Part shown: positions 44,829 to 53,859 of the stretch, piece by piece
How the letters are laid out: each line of letters opens with the position of its first letter
Numbering within the stretch: the first letter of the stretch is position 1
Notes under the pieces: generated by a model
What the model saw: only the letters and a program-made list of their open reading frames with translations
The model's database searches: none
What the model was told of the DNA's origin: nothing
Assembly: GCF_902506205.1 (NCBI RefSeq)
Contig: NZ_LR732816.1
Coordinates: 2,466,537-2,530,536 of the forward strand
Direction of reading: 5' to 3'
DNA: 64,000 nt
Source: Brevundimonas sp. G8
GTDB lineage: Bacteria; Pseudomonadota; Alphaproteobacteria; Caulobacterales; Caulobacteraceae
Translations under genes and position numbers: made by a program

Positions 44829-47243
44829 GTGAAGATTGCCGAACGCTGGTTCGTGTGGGCGGGCATGGTTCTGCTGGGCGGCATCGCCCTAGCGGGGCTT
44901 GTGGTCGCCGTCTATGCGGCGTGGCTGTTCCACGACCTGCCCGATGCGTCGGAGCTGGCGGACTATCGTCCGCCGACCGCGACGCGCGTCTATGCCGGCG
45001 ACGGCACTCTGATCGGCGAGTTCTCGGACGAGCGCCGAATCTATGTCTCCTACGACCAGATCCCGACGACGGTCGTGCAGGCCTTCCTGGCCGCCGAGGA
45101 TCGCAACTTCTTCCAGCACGGCGGCATCGACGTGGGCGGCATCGGTCGCGCGTCGATCAAGAACGTCTTCAACCTGGCGCAGGGTCGCCGGCTGGAGGGC
45201 GGCTCGACCATCACTCAGCAGGTCGCCAAGAACGTCCTGCTGACCAACGAATCCAGCCTGAACCGCAAGCTGAAGGAAGCCATCCTGGCCAATCGCCTGG
45301 AGGCGACCCTGTCCAAGGAGCAGATCCTCGAACTGTATCTGAACGAGATCTTCCTGGGCTATCGTTCGTTCGGCATCGCCTCGGCGGCCTACAACTATTT
45401 CGGCAAGTCGCTGGGCCAGTTGACGCCGGACGAGGCGGCCTTCCTGGCGTCCCTGCCCAAGGGGCCGAACAACTATCACCCCAAACGCCACCCCGGCGCG
45501 GCCAAGGGCCGTCGGGACTGGGTACTGGGCGAGATGGAACAGAGCGGCTGGCTGACGCCGGAACAACTGGTCCAGGCGCGGGCCAAGCCCTTGGTCACGC
45601 GCGATGCGCCCCAGCGTTCGGACTACAAGGACGCGGACTTCTTCGTGGAGGAGGCGCGTCGTCAGGCCGCCGCCAATCCCCAGTTCGGCGAGCAACTCCG
45701 CGCCGGCGGCTTCTACATGCGCACGACGCTAGACCCGACCTTGCAGACGGCGGCCCGTCAGGCGCTGATGCAGGGGCTGGAGAACTATGATCGACGTCAC
45801 GGCTGGCGTGGCGGCTGGGGCACCACCGACTTCGCTGACGGCTGGCAGGCGGTCGCTCTGAAGGGGCAGGTTCCGCCCGAACGGCGCAGCTGGCAGTCGG
45901 CCGCCATCGAAAGCGTCAGCGGCAATACCGTCCGTATCCGCACGGCCCGCGACGACAAGACCGGCACGCTGCTGGCGGCGGACGCGGCCTGGGCCAACGC
46001 CAACCGTCAATTGAAGCGCGGCGAACTGATCTTCGTGGAGCCCAAGGGCGGCCAGTACGCCCTGAAACAGGTGCCGCGCGTCAACGGCGCTCTGGTGGCC
46101 ATCGAGCCGCAGTCCGGGCGCGTGCTGGCCATGGTCGGCGGCTACTCCTATGCCCTGTCCAGCTTCAATCGCGCCACCCAGGCGCGGCGTCAGCCCGGCT
46201 CGGCGTTCAAGCCCTTCGTCTATGCGACGGCGCTGGAAGGCGACTTCACCCCGGCCTCCATCGTGCTGGATGCGCCGATCAGCTTCGCCGGCGGGGCCAA
46301 TGGTCAACGCTGGACGCCCGAGAACTACAGCCGCCAGTATTATGGTCCGCAGACGCTGCGACGCGGGCTGGAACTGTCGCGCAACGTCATGACGGTGCGG
46401 CTGGCCCAGTCGGTCGGCATGAAGAAGATCGTGGATCAGTCGGCCAGGATGGGCATTCCCGGCCTTACGCCGAACCTGTCGGTGTCGCTGGGCGCCGGCG
46501 AGGTGACGCCGCTGGAGATCACGGCCGCCTATTCCGCCTTCGCCAACGGCGGGCGGCGGGTGACGCCCTATCTGATCGACTACGTCCAGGACCGCGACGG
46601 CGAGACCATCTTCCGCGCCGACGGCCGCAACTGCCGCGAATGCGGACGCGGTTTCTCGGGCCAGGAATCGCCCCGCCTGCAACAGCGCGGAACCCAGGTC
46701 ATCGACCCGATCACCGCCTATCAGATGAGCTCGATGCTGGAAGGCGTCGTCCAGCGCGGCACCGCCGCCAGCGCTCGGGGCCTGGGTCCGTGGGTCGCCG
46801 GCAAGACCGGCACGACCAACGAGTATCGCTCGGCCTGGTTCGTGGGCTTCACCACTGACATCGTGGTCGGCGTCTTCATCGGCTTCGATGACAACCGTTC
46901 TCTGGGTTCCGGCGAGGCGGGGGCCTCGGCCGCCGTGCCGGTCTTCACGGAGTTCATGCAGACGGCGCTGAAGGAACGGCCCGCTCGTCCGTTCGTGCGG
47001 CCCAAGAACGCCATTTTCCGCACCGTGAATGGCATCGAAGAAGCCTTCCGTCCCGGCACCGAGCGTCAGGCCCCGCCGCCTGCGCCGACCGGGCCGGCTC
47101 AGCCTGTCGGGCCGCAGAACTACTACGAGGTCATCCGACGCGAGCAGGAGGCCGCCAGCGGCGCCCCCGCCGCCGCGCCGGCGCCAACAGCACCGCCGCC
47201 GCCCAAGAAGGCGCCGGCCGAGGACTTGAGCGGATTGTACTGA
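44829..47243 (+). CDS. mrcA: Class A penicillin-binding protein (PBP1A)
   Basis: An 804-residue bifunctional murein synthase. One membrane anchor (residues 8-30) is followed by a GT51 glycosyltransferase domain with catalytic E90 in AAEDRNFFQHGG and GGSTITQQVAKN at 124-135. An OB-like insert and a transpeptidase domain follow, with S458 in QPGSAFKPF, SRN, and K659-T-G in GKTGTTNEYRS. A proline/alanine-rich tail ends the protein. The GTG at 44829 is preceded by GGAG and gives the expected short cytoplasmic start VKIAERWF; a TTG at 44754 would add 25 residues without support. It builds peptidoglycan at the outer face of the inner membrane. Confidence 0.93.
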   Translation: MKIAERWFVWAGMVLLGGIALAGLVVAVYAAWLFHDLPDASELADYRPPTATRVYAGDGTLIGEFSDERRIYVSYDQIPTTVVQAFLAAEDRNFFQHGGIDVGGIGRASIKNVFNLAQGRRLEGGSTITQQVAKNVLLTNESSLNRKLKEAILANRLEATLSKEQILELYLNEIFLGYRSFGIASAAYNYFGKSLGQLTPDEAAFLASLPKGPNNYHPKRHPGAAKGRRDWVLGEMEQSGWLTPEQLVQARAKPLVTRDAPQRSDYKDADFFVEEARRQAAANPQFGEQLRAGGFYMRTTLDPTLQTAARQALMQGLENYDRRHGWRGGWGTTDFADGWQAVALKGQVPPERRSWQSAAIESVSGNTVRIRTARDDKTGTLLAADAAWANANRQLKRGELIFVEPKGGQYALKQVPRVNGALVAIEPQSGRVLAMVGGYSYALSSFNRATQARRQPGSAFKPFVYATALEGDFTPASIVLDAPISFAGGANGQRWTPENYSRQYYGPQTLRRGLELSRNVMTVRLAQSVGMKKIVDQSARMGIPGLTPNLSVSLGAGEVTPLEITAAYSAFANGGRRVTPYLIDYVQDRDGETIFRADGRNCRECGRGFSGQESPRLQQRGTQVIDPITAYQMSSMLEGVVQRGTAASARGLGPWVAGKTGTTNEYRSAWFVGFTTDIVVGVFIGFDDNRSLGSGEAGASAAVPVFTEFMQTALKERPARPFVRPKNAIFRTVNGIEEAFRPGTERQAPPPAPTGPAQPVGPQNYYEVIRREQEAASGAPAAAPAPTAPPPPKKAPAEDLSGLY

Positions 47244-47263
47244 GGCTCTAGGTAGACCTTTCG

Positions 47264-47292
47264 AACGGCACGTCCTCGTGGCGCGCCGTTTT
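47264..47292 (+). terminator. Weak terminator after mrcA
   Basis: AACGGC (47264-47269) pairs with GCCGTT (47285-47290) around an inner ACG/CGT pairing; the run continues TTTTCC. The stem is interrupted, so efficiency is doubtful. Confidence 0.4.
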
Positions 47293-47363
47293 CCTTTAAT
47301 CCTGCCCTATCGCGCGGCCTGCGGGCCTCGCTACTTGAGGGCGTTGTGTCGCTGGAGAATGCG

Positions 47364-48486
47364 ATGAGACCGGATGTCGAGGCCATGAAGGCCGACATCG
47401 AGCAGAGCGTCGCTCTGCTCAGGAGGCGTCTTTGACTGGGATGTCGCTCTAAGAAAGCTCGATGAGCTGAACGCGCGGGTCGAGGACCCGACGCTGTGGG
47501 ACAAACCCGAACAGGCCCAGGCCGTCAGCCGCGATCGCTCGCAGCTGGAAGCCAAGATCAATACCGTCAAGGCCATGGAGCAGGACCTCGACGACGGGGT
47601 GATGCTGGCCGAGATGGCGGACGAGGAAGGCGACGAGGGCGCGCTGGAAGACGCGCGCGCGTCGCTGCGCGGCATCAAGGAACGGGCCGCGCGCGCCGAG
47701 CTGGAAGCCCTGCTGTCCGGCGAGGCCGACGGCAATGACGCCTACCTGGAAGTGAACTCCGGCGCGGGCGGCACCGAGTCGAACGACTGGGCTGGTATGC
47801 TGCTGCGGATGTATTCGCGCTGGGCCAAGGCGCACAGCTACGAGGTCACGATCGAGGCGCACGAAGAGGGCGAACAGGCGGGGGTCAAGTCGGCCACCAT
47901 CCTGATCTCCGGCCCGAACGCCTATGGCTGGCTGAAATCGGAATCGGGCGTTCACCGGCTGGTGCGCATCAGCCCCTATGACGCGGCGGCCAAGCGGCAC
48001 ACCAGCTTCGCTTCCATCGGGGTGTCGCCGGTCGTCGACGACGCCATCGAGATCGACATCAATCCGTCGGACGTGCGCACCGACACCTATCGGGCCTCGG
48101 GCGCGGGCGGTCAGCACATCAACAAGACCGACTCGGCCGTGCGCCTGACCCACGTGCCGACCAACACCGTCGTGGCCTGCCAGGCCGGCCGGTCGCAGCA
48201 CCAGAACCGCGAACAGGCGTGGAAGATGCTGCGGGCGCGCCTGTACGAACTGGAACTGCAGAAGCGCGAGGCCGTGGCCCAGGCCCTGGCCGACGCCAAG
48301 ACGGACATCGGCTGGGGTCACCAGATCCGGTCCTATGTCCTGCAGCCGTATCAGATGGTGAAGGACCTGCGGACCGAGGTGGAGACGTCGGACACGCAAG
48401 GGGTTCTGGACGGCGACCTGGACGCCTTCATGGGCGCGGCCCTGGCCCAGCGTGTCGGCGAAACGCGCGGGTCCAGCACGGACTAA
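47364..48486 (+). CDS. prfB: Peptide chain release factor 2, with programmed +1 frameshift
   Basis: Release factor RF2 (373 residues after frameshift), recognising UGA and UAA. Frame 0 runs from ATG 47364 for 23 codons to TGA at 47433-47435; the remaining 350 codons lie in the +1 frame from 47434. The product has the codon-recognition region [17 protein letters not shown] (SPY where E. coli RF2 has SPF) and the peptidyl-hydrolysis motif [19 protein letters not shown] with GGQ. The reading-frame change is the standard prfB autoregulation: low RF2 causes slipping at CTT TGA. GGAGA precedes the ATG. It is followed by a strong two-way terminator. Confidence 0.95.
47421..47436 (+). promoter_or_regulatory. 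prfB +1 programmed frameshift site
   Basis: AGGAGG (47421-47426), three bases (CGT), then CTT TGA C (47430-47436). The internal Shine-Dalgarno, its 3-base spacing, the slippery CTT and the UGAC stop context all match the E. coli arrangement. Ribosomes slip from CTT to TTT to continue in +1. Confidence 0.95.
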
Positions 48487-48490
48487 GAAA

Positions 48491-48517
48491 AAGGGGCGGC
48501 CCGCTGGGCCGCCCCTT
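48491..48517. terminator. Bidirectional terminator between prfB and bactofilin
   Basis: A 12-bp perfect stem (AAGGGGCGGCCC, 48491-48502, with 48506-48517) and a 3-base loop. It is flanked by an A-run on the left and TGTTTGTT on the right, so it can stop transcription from both converging genes. Confidence 0.9.
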
Positions 48518-48550
48518 TGTTTGTTGGGTATCGGCCTTCCGGCCTGCCTG

Positions 48551-49090
48551 TCAGGCCGGGGTCTTGGCCTCGGGCTTGTCCGCCTTGGCGGGCTTCTCGG
48601 GGGCTTCCAGCATGGCGGCGCCGGGGGTGTCGCGCTTGGCCTGGTTGCAGCGACCCTGGAACCAGGCGCCTTGGTCGATGGACAGCTGCTCCTGGGTGAT
48701 GTCGCCCTCGACGCGGGCGGTGGCGTAGAGCTTGACCTGTTTGGCCACGATAGCGCCCGTGATGCGGCCGCGCACGTCCAGCACGTCGGCGTGGACGGTG
48801 CCTTCGACCGCGCCGCCTTCGCCGATGACGACGCGGGCCACGCGGACGTCGCCCTTCAGATTGCCTTCGACCTGAAGCTCGCCGGCGCCGGAGATATTGC
48901 CTTCGTATTTCACCCCGGCCGCCAGGGTGGACAGGTTGCTGGACCGGGTCGCCGGGCGGGCCGGTTCAGGCGCGCGGGCGGCGGGCGTCGCCGCCGGCAG
49001 GTTGGGGGTCGGCGACGGCGTCGGTTCAGGCGCAGGCGGAATGCCCAGCCCGGTCGATCCGCTGTCGTAGGATTTGCTCTTGGTGAACAT
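48551..49090 (-). CDS. Bactofilin
   Basis: A 179-residue polymer-forming cytoskeletal protein. A disordered proline/alanine-rich N-terminus (residues 1-50) leads into the bactofilin beta-helix (NLSTLAAGVKYEGNISGAGELQVEGNLKGDVR, repeated G-x-V/I steps to about residue 145) and a charged, lysine-rich tail. Bactofilins self-assemble without nucleotides and recruit cell-wall enzymes; in Caulobacter BacA directs PbpC to the stalk. Whether this is the BacA or BacB ortholog cannot be settled. It lies close to, but convergent with, prfB and 1.3 kb from the PBP1A gene. Confidence 0.9.
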   Translation of the reverse strand: MFTKSKSYDSGSTGLGIPPAPEPTPSPTPNLPAATPAARAPEPARPATRSSNLSTLAAGVKYEGNISGAGELQVEGNLKGDVRVARVVIGEGGAVEGTVHADVLDVRGRITGAIVAKQVKLYATARVEGDITQEQLSIDQGAWFQGRCNQAKRDTPGAAMLEAPEKPAKADKPEAKTPA

Positions 49091-49204
49091 GGTGCGCTCC
49101 GCATCTGCCAGCCAAGGCCGGCCAAGCCCCTAGTAGCCCTGAAGGCCACTAGGCCGTGGGCGAGGGCCTGAGGTCAAGCACGGCTTCCGAACCGTGGTCG
49201 TCGA

Positions 49205-49669
49205 TCACAAAACCTTCACCGCCTCCAGCACGGCGGCGGCGTGGTTCGCTACCTTCACGTTGCGCCAGGCGCGGGCGATGCGGCCCTGGGCGTCGATCAG
49301 GAAGGTGGCGCGTTCGATGCCCATATATTCGCGGCCGTAGAGCTTCTTCTGCACCCAGACGCCCCAGGCCTCGCAGGCCGCGCCGTCCTCGTCCGAGGCC
49401 AGGGTGACGGCCAGGTCGTATTTGGCCTTGAACCGGTCGTGCTTCTTCACCGTGTCCCTGGACACGCCGATGACCGGCACGCCCAGGGCGGCGAAGTCGG
49501 GCGCGAGGGCGGTGAAGTCCTGGGCCTCGCGCGTGCAGCCGGTGGTGTCGTCCTTGGGGTAGAAATAGACGACGGCGGGCTTGCCCTTGAGGGCGGCGAG
49601 GGTGATGCGGCCGCCACCGTCCGTGGGCAGGTCTAGGGCAGGGGCGGGCTGGCCTTCCGTTGCGGACAT
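49205..49669 (-). CDS. bcp: Peroxiredoxin, Bcp/PrxQ type
   Basis: A 154-residue thioredoxin-fold peroxidase with the peroxidatic C45 in YFYPKDDTTGCTREAQDF. The usual resolving cysteine five residues later (E. coli C50) is Q50 here, so it must work as a 1-Cys enzyme or use the cysteine in DGAACEAWGV. The rest (PVIGVSRDTVKKHDRFKAKYDL, YMGIERATFLIDAQGRI) is normal. The ATG at 49669 has AGGAG eight bases upstream; an ATG six bases earlier is too close. A palindromic repeat separates it from tyrS upstream. Confidence 0.9.
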   Translation of the reverse strand: MSATEGQPAPALDLPTDGGGRITLAALKGKPAVVYFYPKDDTTGCTREAQDFTALAPDFAALGVPVIGVSRDTVKKHDRFKAKYDLAVTLASDEDGAACEAWGVWVQKKLYGREYMGIERATFLIDAQGRIARAWRNVKVANHAAAVLEAVKVL

Positions 49670-49684
49670 GGGCATTTCTCCTGC

Positions 49685-49792
49685 CGTCATCCTCGGGCTC
49701 GACCCGAGGATCGGATGGTGGTCGTGCAGCGCGCCGCCCGTTCGCACGAGCGGCGGAAGGTCCGGCCCTCGGATCAAGTCCGAGGGTGACGG
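49685..49792. repeat. Intergenic palindromic repeat element, copy 1
   Basis: About 108 bases with outer inverted arms, GTCATCCTCGGGCTCGACCC on the left and the near-complement ending CCGAGGGTGAC on the right. Each arm is itself a small hairpin (CCTCGGG/CCCGAGG). It lies between tyrS and bcp. Related elements are at 52467 and 53860. Confidence 0.8.
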
Positions 49793-49796
49793 GGTG

Positions 49797-51050
49797 CTAT
49801 ATGGGGCGAACCAGAACGATCTTCTTCTTGCCGGCGGCCAGCTTGATCACGCCGTCCTTGAGGTCGGCCTCGGTCAGCAGCTGGGCGCCGTCGGACACGG
49901 CGGCGTCGTTCAGGCGAAGGCCGCCGCCCTGGGCCAGGCGCCGGGCCTCGCCGTTGGAGGCGGTCAGGCCGGCCTTGGTGACGACGGCGGCGATCATGGC
50001 GCCGTAAACCTCGGCCGAGGGCAGTTCAACGGTCGGCAGGTCGGCGGAGACCTGACCCTTTTCGAAGGCGGTCTCGGCGGCGGCGCGTGCCTTGGCGGCT
50101 TCGTCTGCGCCGTGCAGCATTGTCGTGGCGGCGTCGGCGAGGGCCTTCTTGGCGTCGTTGATGGCGGCGCCTTCCAGCGCTTCGTAGCCGGCGATCTCGT
50201 CCAGCGAGAGGTCGGTGAACAGGCGCATGAAGCGGCCGACATCCGCGTCCTCGGCGTTGCGCCAGAACTGCCAGTAGTCATAGGGCGACAGTTGTTCGGC
50301 GTTCAGCCAGATCGCGCCTTGGGCCGTCTTGCCCATCTTGCCGCCCGAGGCCGTGGTCAGCAGCGGCGTGGTCAGGCCGAAGGCGGCCTTTTGATCGACG
50401 CGACGCACCAGATCGACGCCCGAGGTGATGTTGCCCCACTGGTCCGACCCGCCCATCTGAAGGGTGACCTTGTGGCTGCGGTTCAGCTCCAGGAAGTCCA
50501 CCGACTGCATCAGCATGTAGTTGAATTCAAGGAAGGTCATCGGCTGCTCACGCTCAAGGCGCAGCTTGACCGAGTCGAAGCTCAGCATGCGGTTGATGGT
50601 GAAGTGCGTGCCGAAGTCGTGCAGGAACTGGATGTAGCCGTAGCCCGACAGCCAGTCGTCGTTGTTGACCATGACCGCATCGGTCGGGCCGTCGCCGAAG
50701 GTCAGGAATTTGGCGAAGACCGTCTTGATCGTATCGATGTTCGACTGGATGGTTCCTTCGGTCAGCTGCGGACGCGAGGTGTCCTTGCCGGTCGGGTCGC
50801 CGACCTTGGTCGTACCGCCGCCCATCAGGACGATGGGCTTGCCGCCGGCCTGCTGGAGGCGGCGCAGCATCATGATCTGGATCAGGCTGCCGACGTGCAG
50901 CGACGGCGCCGTGGCGTCGAAGCCGATATAGCCCGGCACCACGCCCGTGGCGGCCGCCTCGTCGAGTTCGACGGGGTGGGTGATCTGATGAATGTAGCCG
51001 CGCGCCTGAAGCGTGCGGAGGAAGTCGGACTTGTATGCGTGTTCGGTCAT
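49797..51050 (-). CDS. tyrS: Tyrosyl-tRNA synthetase
   Basis: A 417-residue class I aminoacyl-tRNA synthetase charging tRNA-Tyr. It has [22 protein letters not shown] with the HIGH-like [18 protein letters not shown] for tyrosine binding, KMGKTAQGA as the KMSKS loop, and a C-terminal S4 RNA-binding domain ([40 protein letters not shown]). Length and order are typical of the bacterial TyrRS. The ATG at 51050 has a purine-rich GGAG stretch upstream. Confidence 0.96.
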   Translation of the reverse strand: MTEHAYKSDFLRTLQARGYIHQITHPVELDEAAATGVVPGYIGFDATAPSLHVGSLIQIMMLRRLQQAGGKPIVLMGGGTTKVGDPTGKDTSRPQLTEGTIQSNIDTIKTVFAKFLTFGDGPTDAVMVNNDDWLSGYGYIQFLHDFGTHFTINRMLSFDSVKLRLEREQPMTFLEFNYMLMQSVDFLELNRSHKVTLQMGGSDQWGNITSGVDLVRRVDQKAAFGLTTPLLTTASGGKMGKTAQGAIWLNAEQLSPYDYWQFWRNAEDADVGRFMRLFTDLSLDEIAGYEALEGAAINDAKKALADAATTMLHGADEAAKARAAAETAFEKGQVSADLPTVELPSAEVYGAMIAAVVTKAGLTASNGEARRLAQGGGLRLNDAAVSDGAQLLTEADLKDGVIKLAAGKKKIVLVRPI

Positions 51051-51395
51051 GGCGGAGGCTCCGTTAGCAGGGATGCCGACGGTCGTCTTCCCCTTCTAGG
51101 CTGGCGGTTGGGGCGGGAGGCGATTCAGACGGTCAGGGGCGAAAACAGAGTCTCAATCGTCTGAAACGTCTGAAATCGCGTCGGGGCGAAGTTGCACTGC
51201 ACGCGTGAAAACAGTGCAAGGTGCAAGAAAGTGCAATTGGGCGAGCCTCCTCCAGATGTGTTGGCCGCCATTATAAGGCCGTTTGGAGGGGTGTTAGGTA
51301 AGTCGGTCGTGCGTTGGCTTTAGGCGTTGTTTGCAAAGGACAACGCATCTTGAAATATGGTCGATGTGGACGGTAACCGCAGCCCGACCCTTGAT
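51051..51395. other. Intergenic region upstream of tyrS with GTGCAA repeats
   Basis: A 345-base stretch without a supported gene. It holds an 8-bp perfect inverted repeat TTGCACTG (51192-51199) / CAGTGCAA (51212-51219). Two further GTGCAA copies follow at 51221 and 51231. The tyrS promoter should be here on the minus strand. Confidence 0.55.
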
Positions 51396-51587
51396 CTAGA
51401 GCGTGGGCGTTCGACGCGTGTTTCGCTCGATCAGCCAGCGGGTGAGATTCGCCAGCGACGCCCCGACGGCGCCGCATAAGGCCACCGTCAGCAGGTGCGG
51501 CCAGGGCAGGGTCACCCCTTCCGCCAACATCAGAAGGATGAAGACGTAGACAAACGTCAGTCCAGAATACGCAATGATCTTCTTCAT
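51396..51587 (-). CDS. Small two-helix membrane protein
   Basis: A 63-residue predicted protein, MKKIIAYSGLTFVYVFILLM, with two hydrophobic helices (residues ~6-24 and ~31-50) and a basic C-terminus (ERNTRRTPTL). The positive-inside rule places the C-terminus in the cytoplasm. No family recognised. No clear Shine-Dalgarno precedes the ATG, but amino-acid composition and codon use look coding. It lies 40 bases downstream of another small membrane-protein frame in the same direction. Confidence 0.5.
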   Translation of the reverse strand: MKKIIAYSGLTFVYVFILLMLAEGVTLPWPHLLTVALCGAVGASLANLTRWLIERNTRRTPTL

Positions 51588-51627
51588 CTAGAGTGTAGCC
51601 CCGACATGGCTGATGCTTGGAGGGTCA

Positions 51628-51831
51628 TCACGGGATGATGCGATTGATCGTCAGGCCAGCGAACAGAGCGCCTGCGACCCAAGTCAGGGCGACGGACGAG
51701 GGTTCGGATGACGCGGCGCTGACGCTCAGGACGAGCAGCATCGGCCCGACGATAAGATAATAGCGGTCTTTCAACGTCTGACGTCTTTCGCGCCATGTCA
51801 TTTGCGGACCATACGGGGACGACTGGGGCAT
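51628..51831 (-). CDS. Small membrane protein, unknown
   Basis: A 67-residue frame from an ATG at 51831 (MPQSSPYGPQMTWRERRQTL): a charged start followed by two hydrophobic stretches (YYLIVGPMLLVLSVSAASS and SVALTWVAGALFAGLTI). An ATG at 51801 giving MTWRERRQ is equally possible; neither has a strong ribosome binding site. No recognised domain. Together with the next small gene it may form an orphan two-gene membrane unit. Confidence 0.42.
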   Translation of the reverse strand: MPQSSPYGPQMTWRERRQTLKDRYYLIVGPMLLVLSVSAASSEPSSVALTWVAGALFAGLTINRIIP

Positions 51832-51959
51832 GCGCCGATGATGTCGGAGGTGCTGAGCACATGCAACGGTTGAATGGGGGCTGCGCATTTCGCAACCCCG
51901 CCATTCAGGTTGTTGCTGACGCGCGTTGACCGGCGCGGGGCGTGCGATACGAAGGCGGG

Positions 51960-52463
51960 ATGCGTCTGCCCTTGATCCCGCACCCGACCTCGCCCCACGC
52001 CGGGCTGACGCTGGAGGTCGAGACGCGGCGGGCGGGGCGGGTGCTGAGCCTGGAATATGTGCTGACAGGACCGGTCGAGATGGTGCGTTGGCCTGATGCA
52101 GCGGCGCGGGCGCGGACGGACGACCTATGGCGGGCGACCTGTTTTGAGGCCTTCGTGCAGACGGCGGGCGGCTATGTCGAATATAATCTGTCGCCGTCGG
52201 GGGCGTGGGCGGCCTATCGGTTCGACGGCTATCGCGAGGGGATGCGGGTGCTGGACATCGCGCCGCCCTTCATCGTCACGCGGGCGGCGCCTGGACAGTT
52301 CGTGCTGACGCTCGATGTGGAACTGCCGGAGGATGCGACGGGCGGCGTCGGGCTGACGGCGGTGATCGAGGGGCTGGACGGGGCGATCGCCTATTGGGCG
52401 CTGGTGCATCCATCGGATAAGCCGGACTTTCATCATCCCGACTCGTTCGCGCTCATGCTTTAG
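51960..52463 (+). CDS. DOMON-like domain protein
   Basis: A 167-residue protein beginning MRLPLIPHPTSPHAGLTLEVE. It has the DOMON-like beta-sandwich pattern known from alphaproteobacterial orphan proteins: LSLEYVLTGPVEMVRWP, DLWRATCFEAFVQTAGG-YVEYNLSPSGAWAAYRFDGYR, and a terminal WALVHPSDKPDFHHPDSF. DOMON-type domains bind heme or sugar in other contexts; no ligand is established here. There is no signal peptide. GAAGGCGGG precedes the ATG at 51960, better than an upstream GTG. Confidence 0.75.
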   Translation: MRLPLIPHPTSPHAGLTLEVETRRAGRVLSLEYVLTGPVEMVRWPDAAARARTDDLWRATCFEAFVQTAGGYVEYNLSPSGAWAAYRFDGYREGMRVLDIAPPFIVTRAAPGQFVLTLDVELPEDATGGVGLTAVIEGLDGAIAYWALVHPSDKPDFHHPDSFALML

Positions 52464-52466
52464 GTC

Positions 52467-52570
52467 GTCATCCTAGGCCTTGTGCCCAGGATCCATACGC
52501 TCGGTGTCAGCAGGTCGCCCACGGCCCTTAAACCTGGATTCTGGATCCTAGGCACAAGGCCTAGGATGAC
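52467..52570. repeat. Intergenic palindromic repeat element, copy 2 (variant)
   Basis: About 104 bases with near-perfect inverted arms: GTCATCCTAGGCCTTGTGCC on the left, complement ending CCTAGGATGAC on the right. It has the same outer GTCATCCT and layout as copies 1 and 3 but different inner letters. It lies between the DOMON-like and DUF1343 genes. Confidence 0.8.
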
Positions 52571-52648
52571 GGGGAGAGAAGAGCTGGGGCGGGTTGTGAG
52601 CGGCGCTGTCGTCGGGCATGGCTGCGTCGAAAGTCTCAGGAGCCGCAC

Positions 52649-53848
52649 ATGAACTTCGGTCTCGACCGCCTGCTGTCCGACGACGCCCTGAGGGCGCAGC
52701 TGAAGGGGCGGCGCGTGGCGCTTCTGGCGCATCCGGCGTCGGTGACCAAGGATCTGCGCCATGCGGTGGATGCGCTGGCCGCCTGTCCCGAGATCACGCT
52801 GACCGCCGCCTTCGGGCCGCAGCACGGGATGAAGGGCGACCTTCAGGACAATATGATGGAGAGCCCGGATTATCGCGATCCGGTGCACGGCTTCCCGGTC
52901 TTCAGCCTGTACGGCGAGGTGCGGCGGCCAAGGGACGAATGGATGGAGACGTTCGACGTCGTCCTGATCGACCTGCAGGACTTGGGCTGCCGCATCTACA
53001 CCTATGTGACGACGCTTCTGTACGTGCTGGAGGCGGCGGCGAAACACGGCAAGTCGGTGTGGGTGCTGGACCGGCCCAATCCGGCGGGACGACCGGTCGA
53101 GGGGCAGACGCTGAAGCCCGGCTGGGAGAGTTTCGTCGGGGCGGGGCCGATACCGATGCGGCACGGAATGACCATGGGCGAACTGGGCCTGTGGTTCATC
53201 GACCAGTTCAAGCTGGATGTGGATTATCGGGTGCTGGAGATGCAGGGCTGGGCGCCCGAACAGGGGCCGGGCTTCGGCTGGCCGCTGGGCGAACGGGCGT
53301 GGATCAACCCCAGCCCTAATGCGCCGAACCTGTCGATGGCGCGGGCCTATGCCGGCACGGTGATGCTGGAGGGGACGACCCTGTCGGAGGGGCGCGGCAC
53401 GACCCGGCCGCTGGAGCTGTTCGGGGCGCCCGACATCGACGCGCGGGCGGTGATTGCCGAGATGCGTGCGCTGGCGCCGCAGTGGCTGGAGGGCTGCATC
53501 CTGCGCGACATGTGGTTCGAGCCGACCTTCCATAAGCATGTCGGACAGCTGTGCAGCGGCGTGCAGATCCATATGGACCACCCGGCCTATGACCATGCAG
53601 CCTTCAGGCCGTGGCGGGTGCAGGCGCTGGGGTTCAAGGCGATCCGTCGGTTGTATCCCGACTACGACCTGTGGCGTGATTTTCCGTATGAGTATGCGTT
53701 CGGCAAGCTGCCCATCGACGTGATCAACGGCGGGCAGGGGTTGCGCGAATGGGTGGATGTGGGTGCGACGCCGGCCGATCTGGATGCGGCGACGACGCCG
53801 GACGAGGCGGCGTGGGAAGAGACCCGACGGCCGTTCCTGCTGTATTGA
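52649..53848 (+). CDS. DUF1343/NamZ-family protein (predicted exo-N-acetylmuramidase)
   Basis: A 399-residue protein. It opens FGLDRLLSDDALRAQLKGRRVALLAHPASV, then AAFGPQHGMKGDLQDNM and VVLIDLQDLGCRIYTYVTTLLYVLEAA, the diagnostic DUF1343 block, and ends with SEGRGTTRPLELFGAP and QIHMDHPAYD. The B. subtilis member NamZ removes N-acetylmuramic acid from the non-reducing ends of peptidoglycan fragments, so a role in wall recycling is likely. No signal peptide is visible, unlike secreted relatives, suggesting cytoplasmic turnover. Palindromic repeats flank it on both sides. AGGAG precedes the ATG. Confidence 0.85.
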   Translation: MNFGLDRLLSDDALRAQLKGRRVALLAHPASVTKDLRHAVDALAACPEITLTAAFGPQHGMKGDLQDNMMESPDYRDPVHGFPVFSLYGEVRRPRDEWMETFDVVLIDLQDLGCRIYTYVTTLLYVLEAAAKHGKSVWVLDRPNPAGRPVEGQTLKPGWESFVGAGPIPMRHGMTMGELGLWFIDQFKLDVDYRVLEMQGWAPEQGPGFGWPLGERAWINPSPNAPNLSMARAYAGTVMLEGTTLSEGRGTTRPLELFGAPDIDARAVIAEMRALAPQWLEGCILRDMWFEPTFHKHVGQLCSGVQIHMDHPAYDHAAFRPWRVQALGFKAIRRLYPDYDLWRDFPYEYAFGKLPIDVINGGQGLREWVDVGATPADLDAATTPDEAAWEETRRPFLLY

Positions 53849-53859
53849 CGTGGGTTTTC

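Noticed and set aside
47433-47435. Nonsense mutation or sequencing frameshift in prfB
   Set aside because: The stop lies in the conserved programmed frameshift context with an internal AGGAGG three bases from CTT TGA C.
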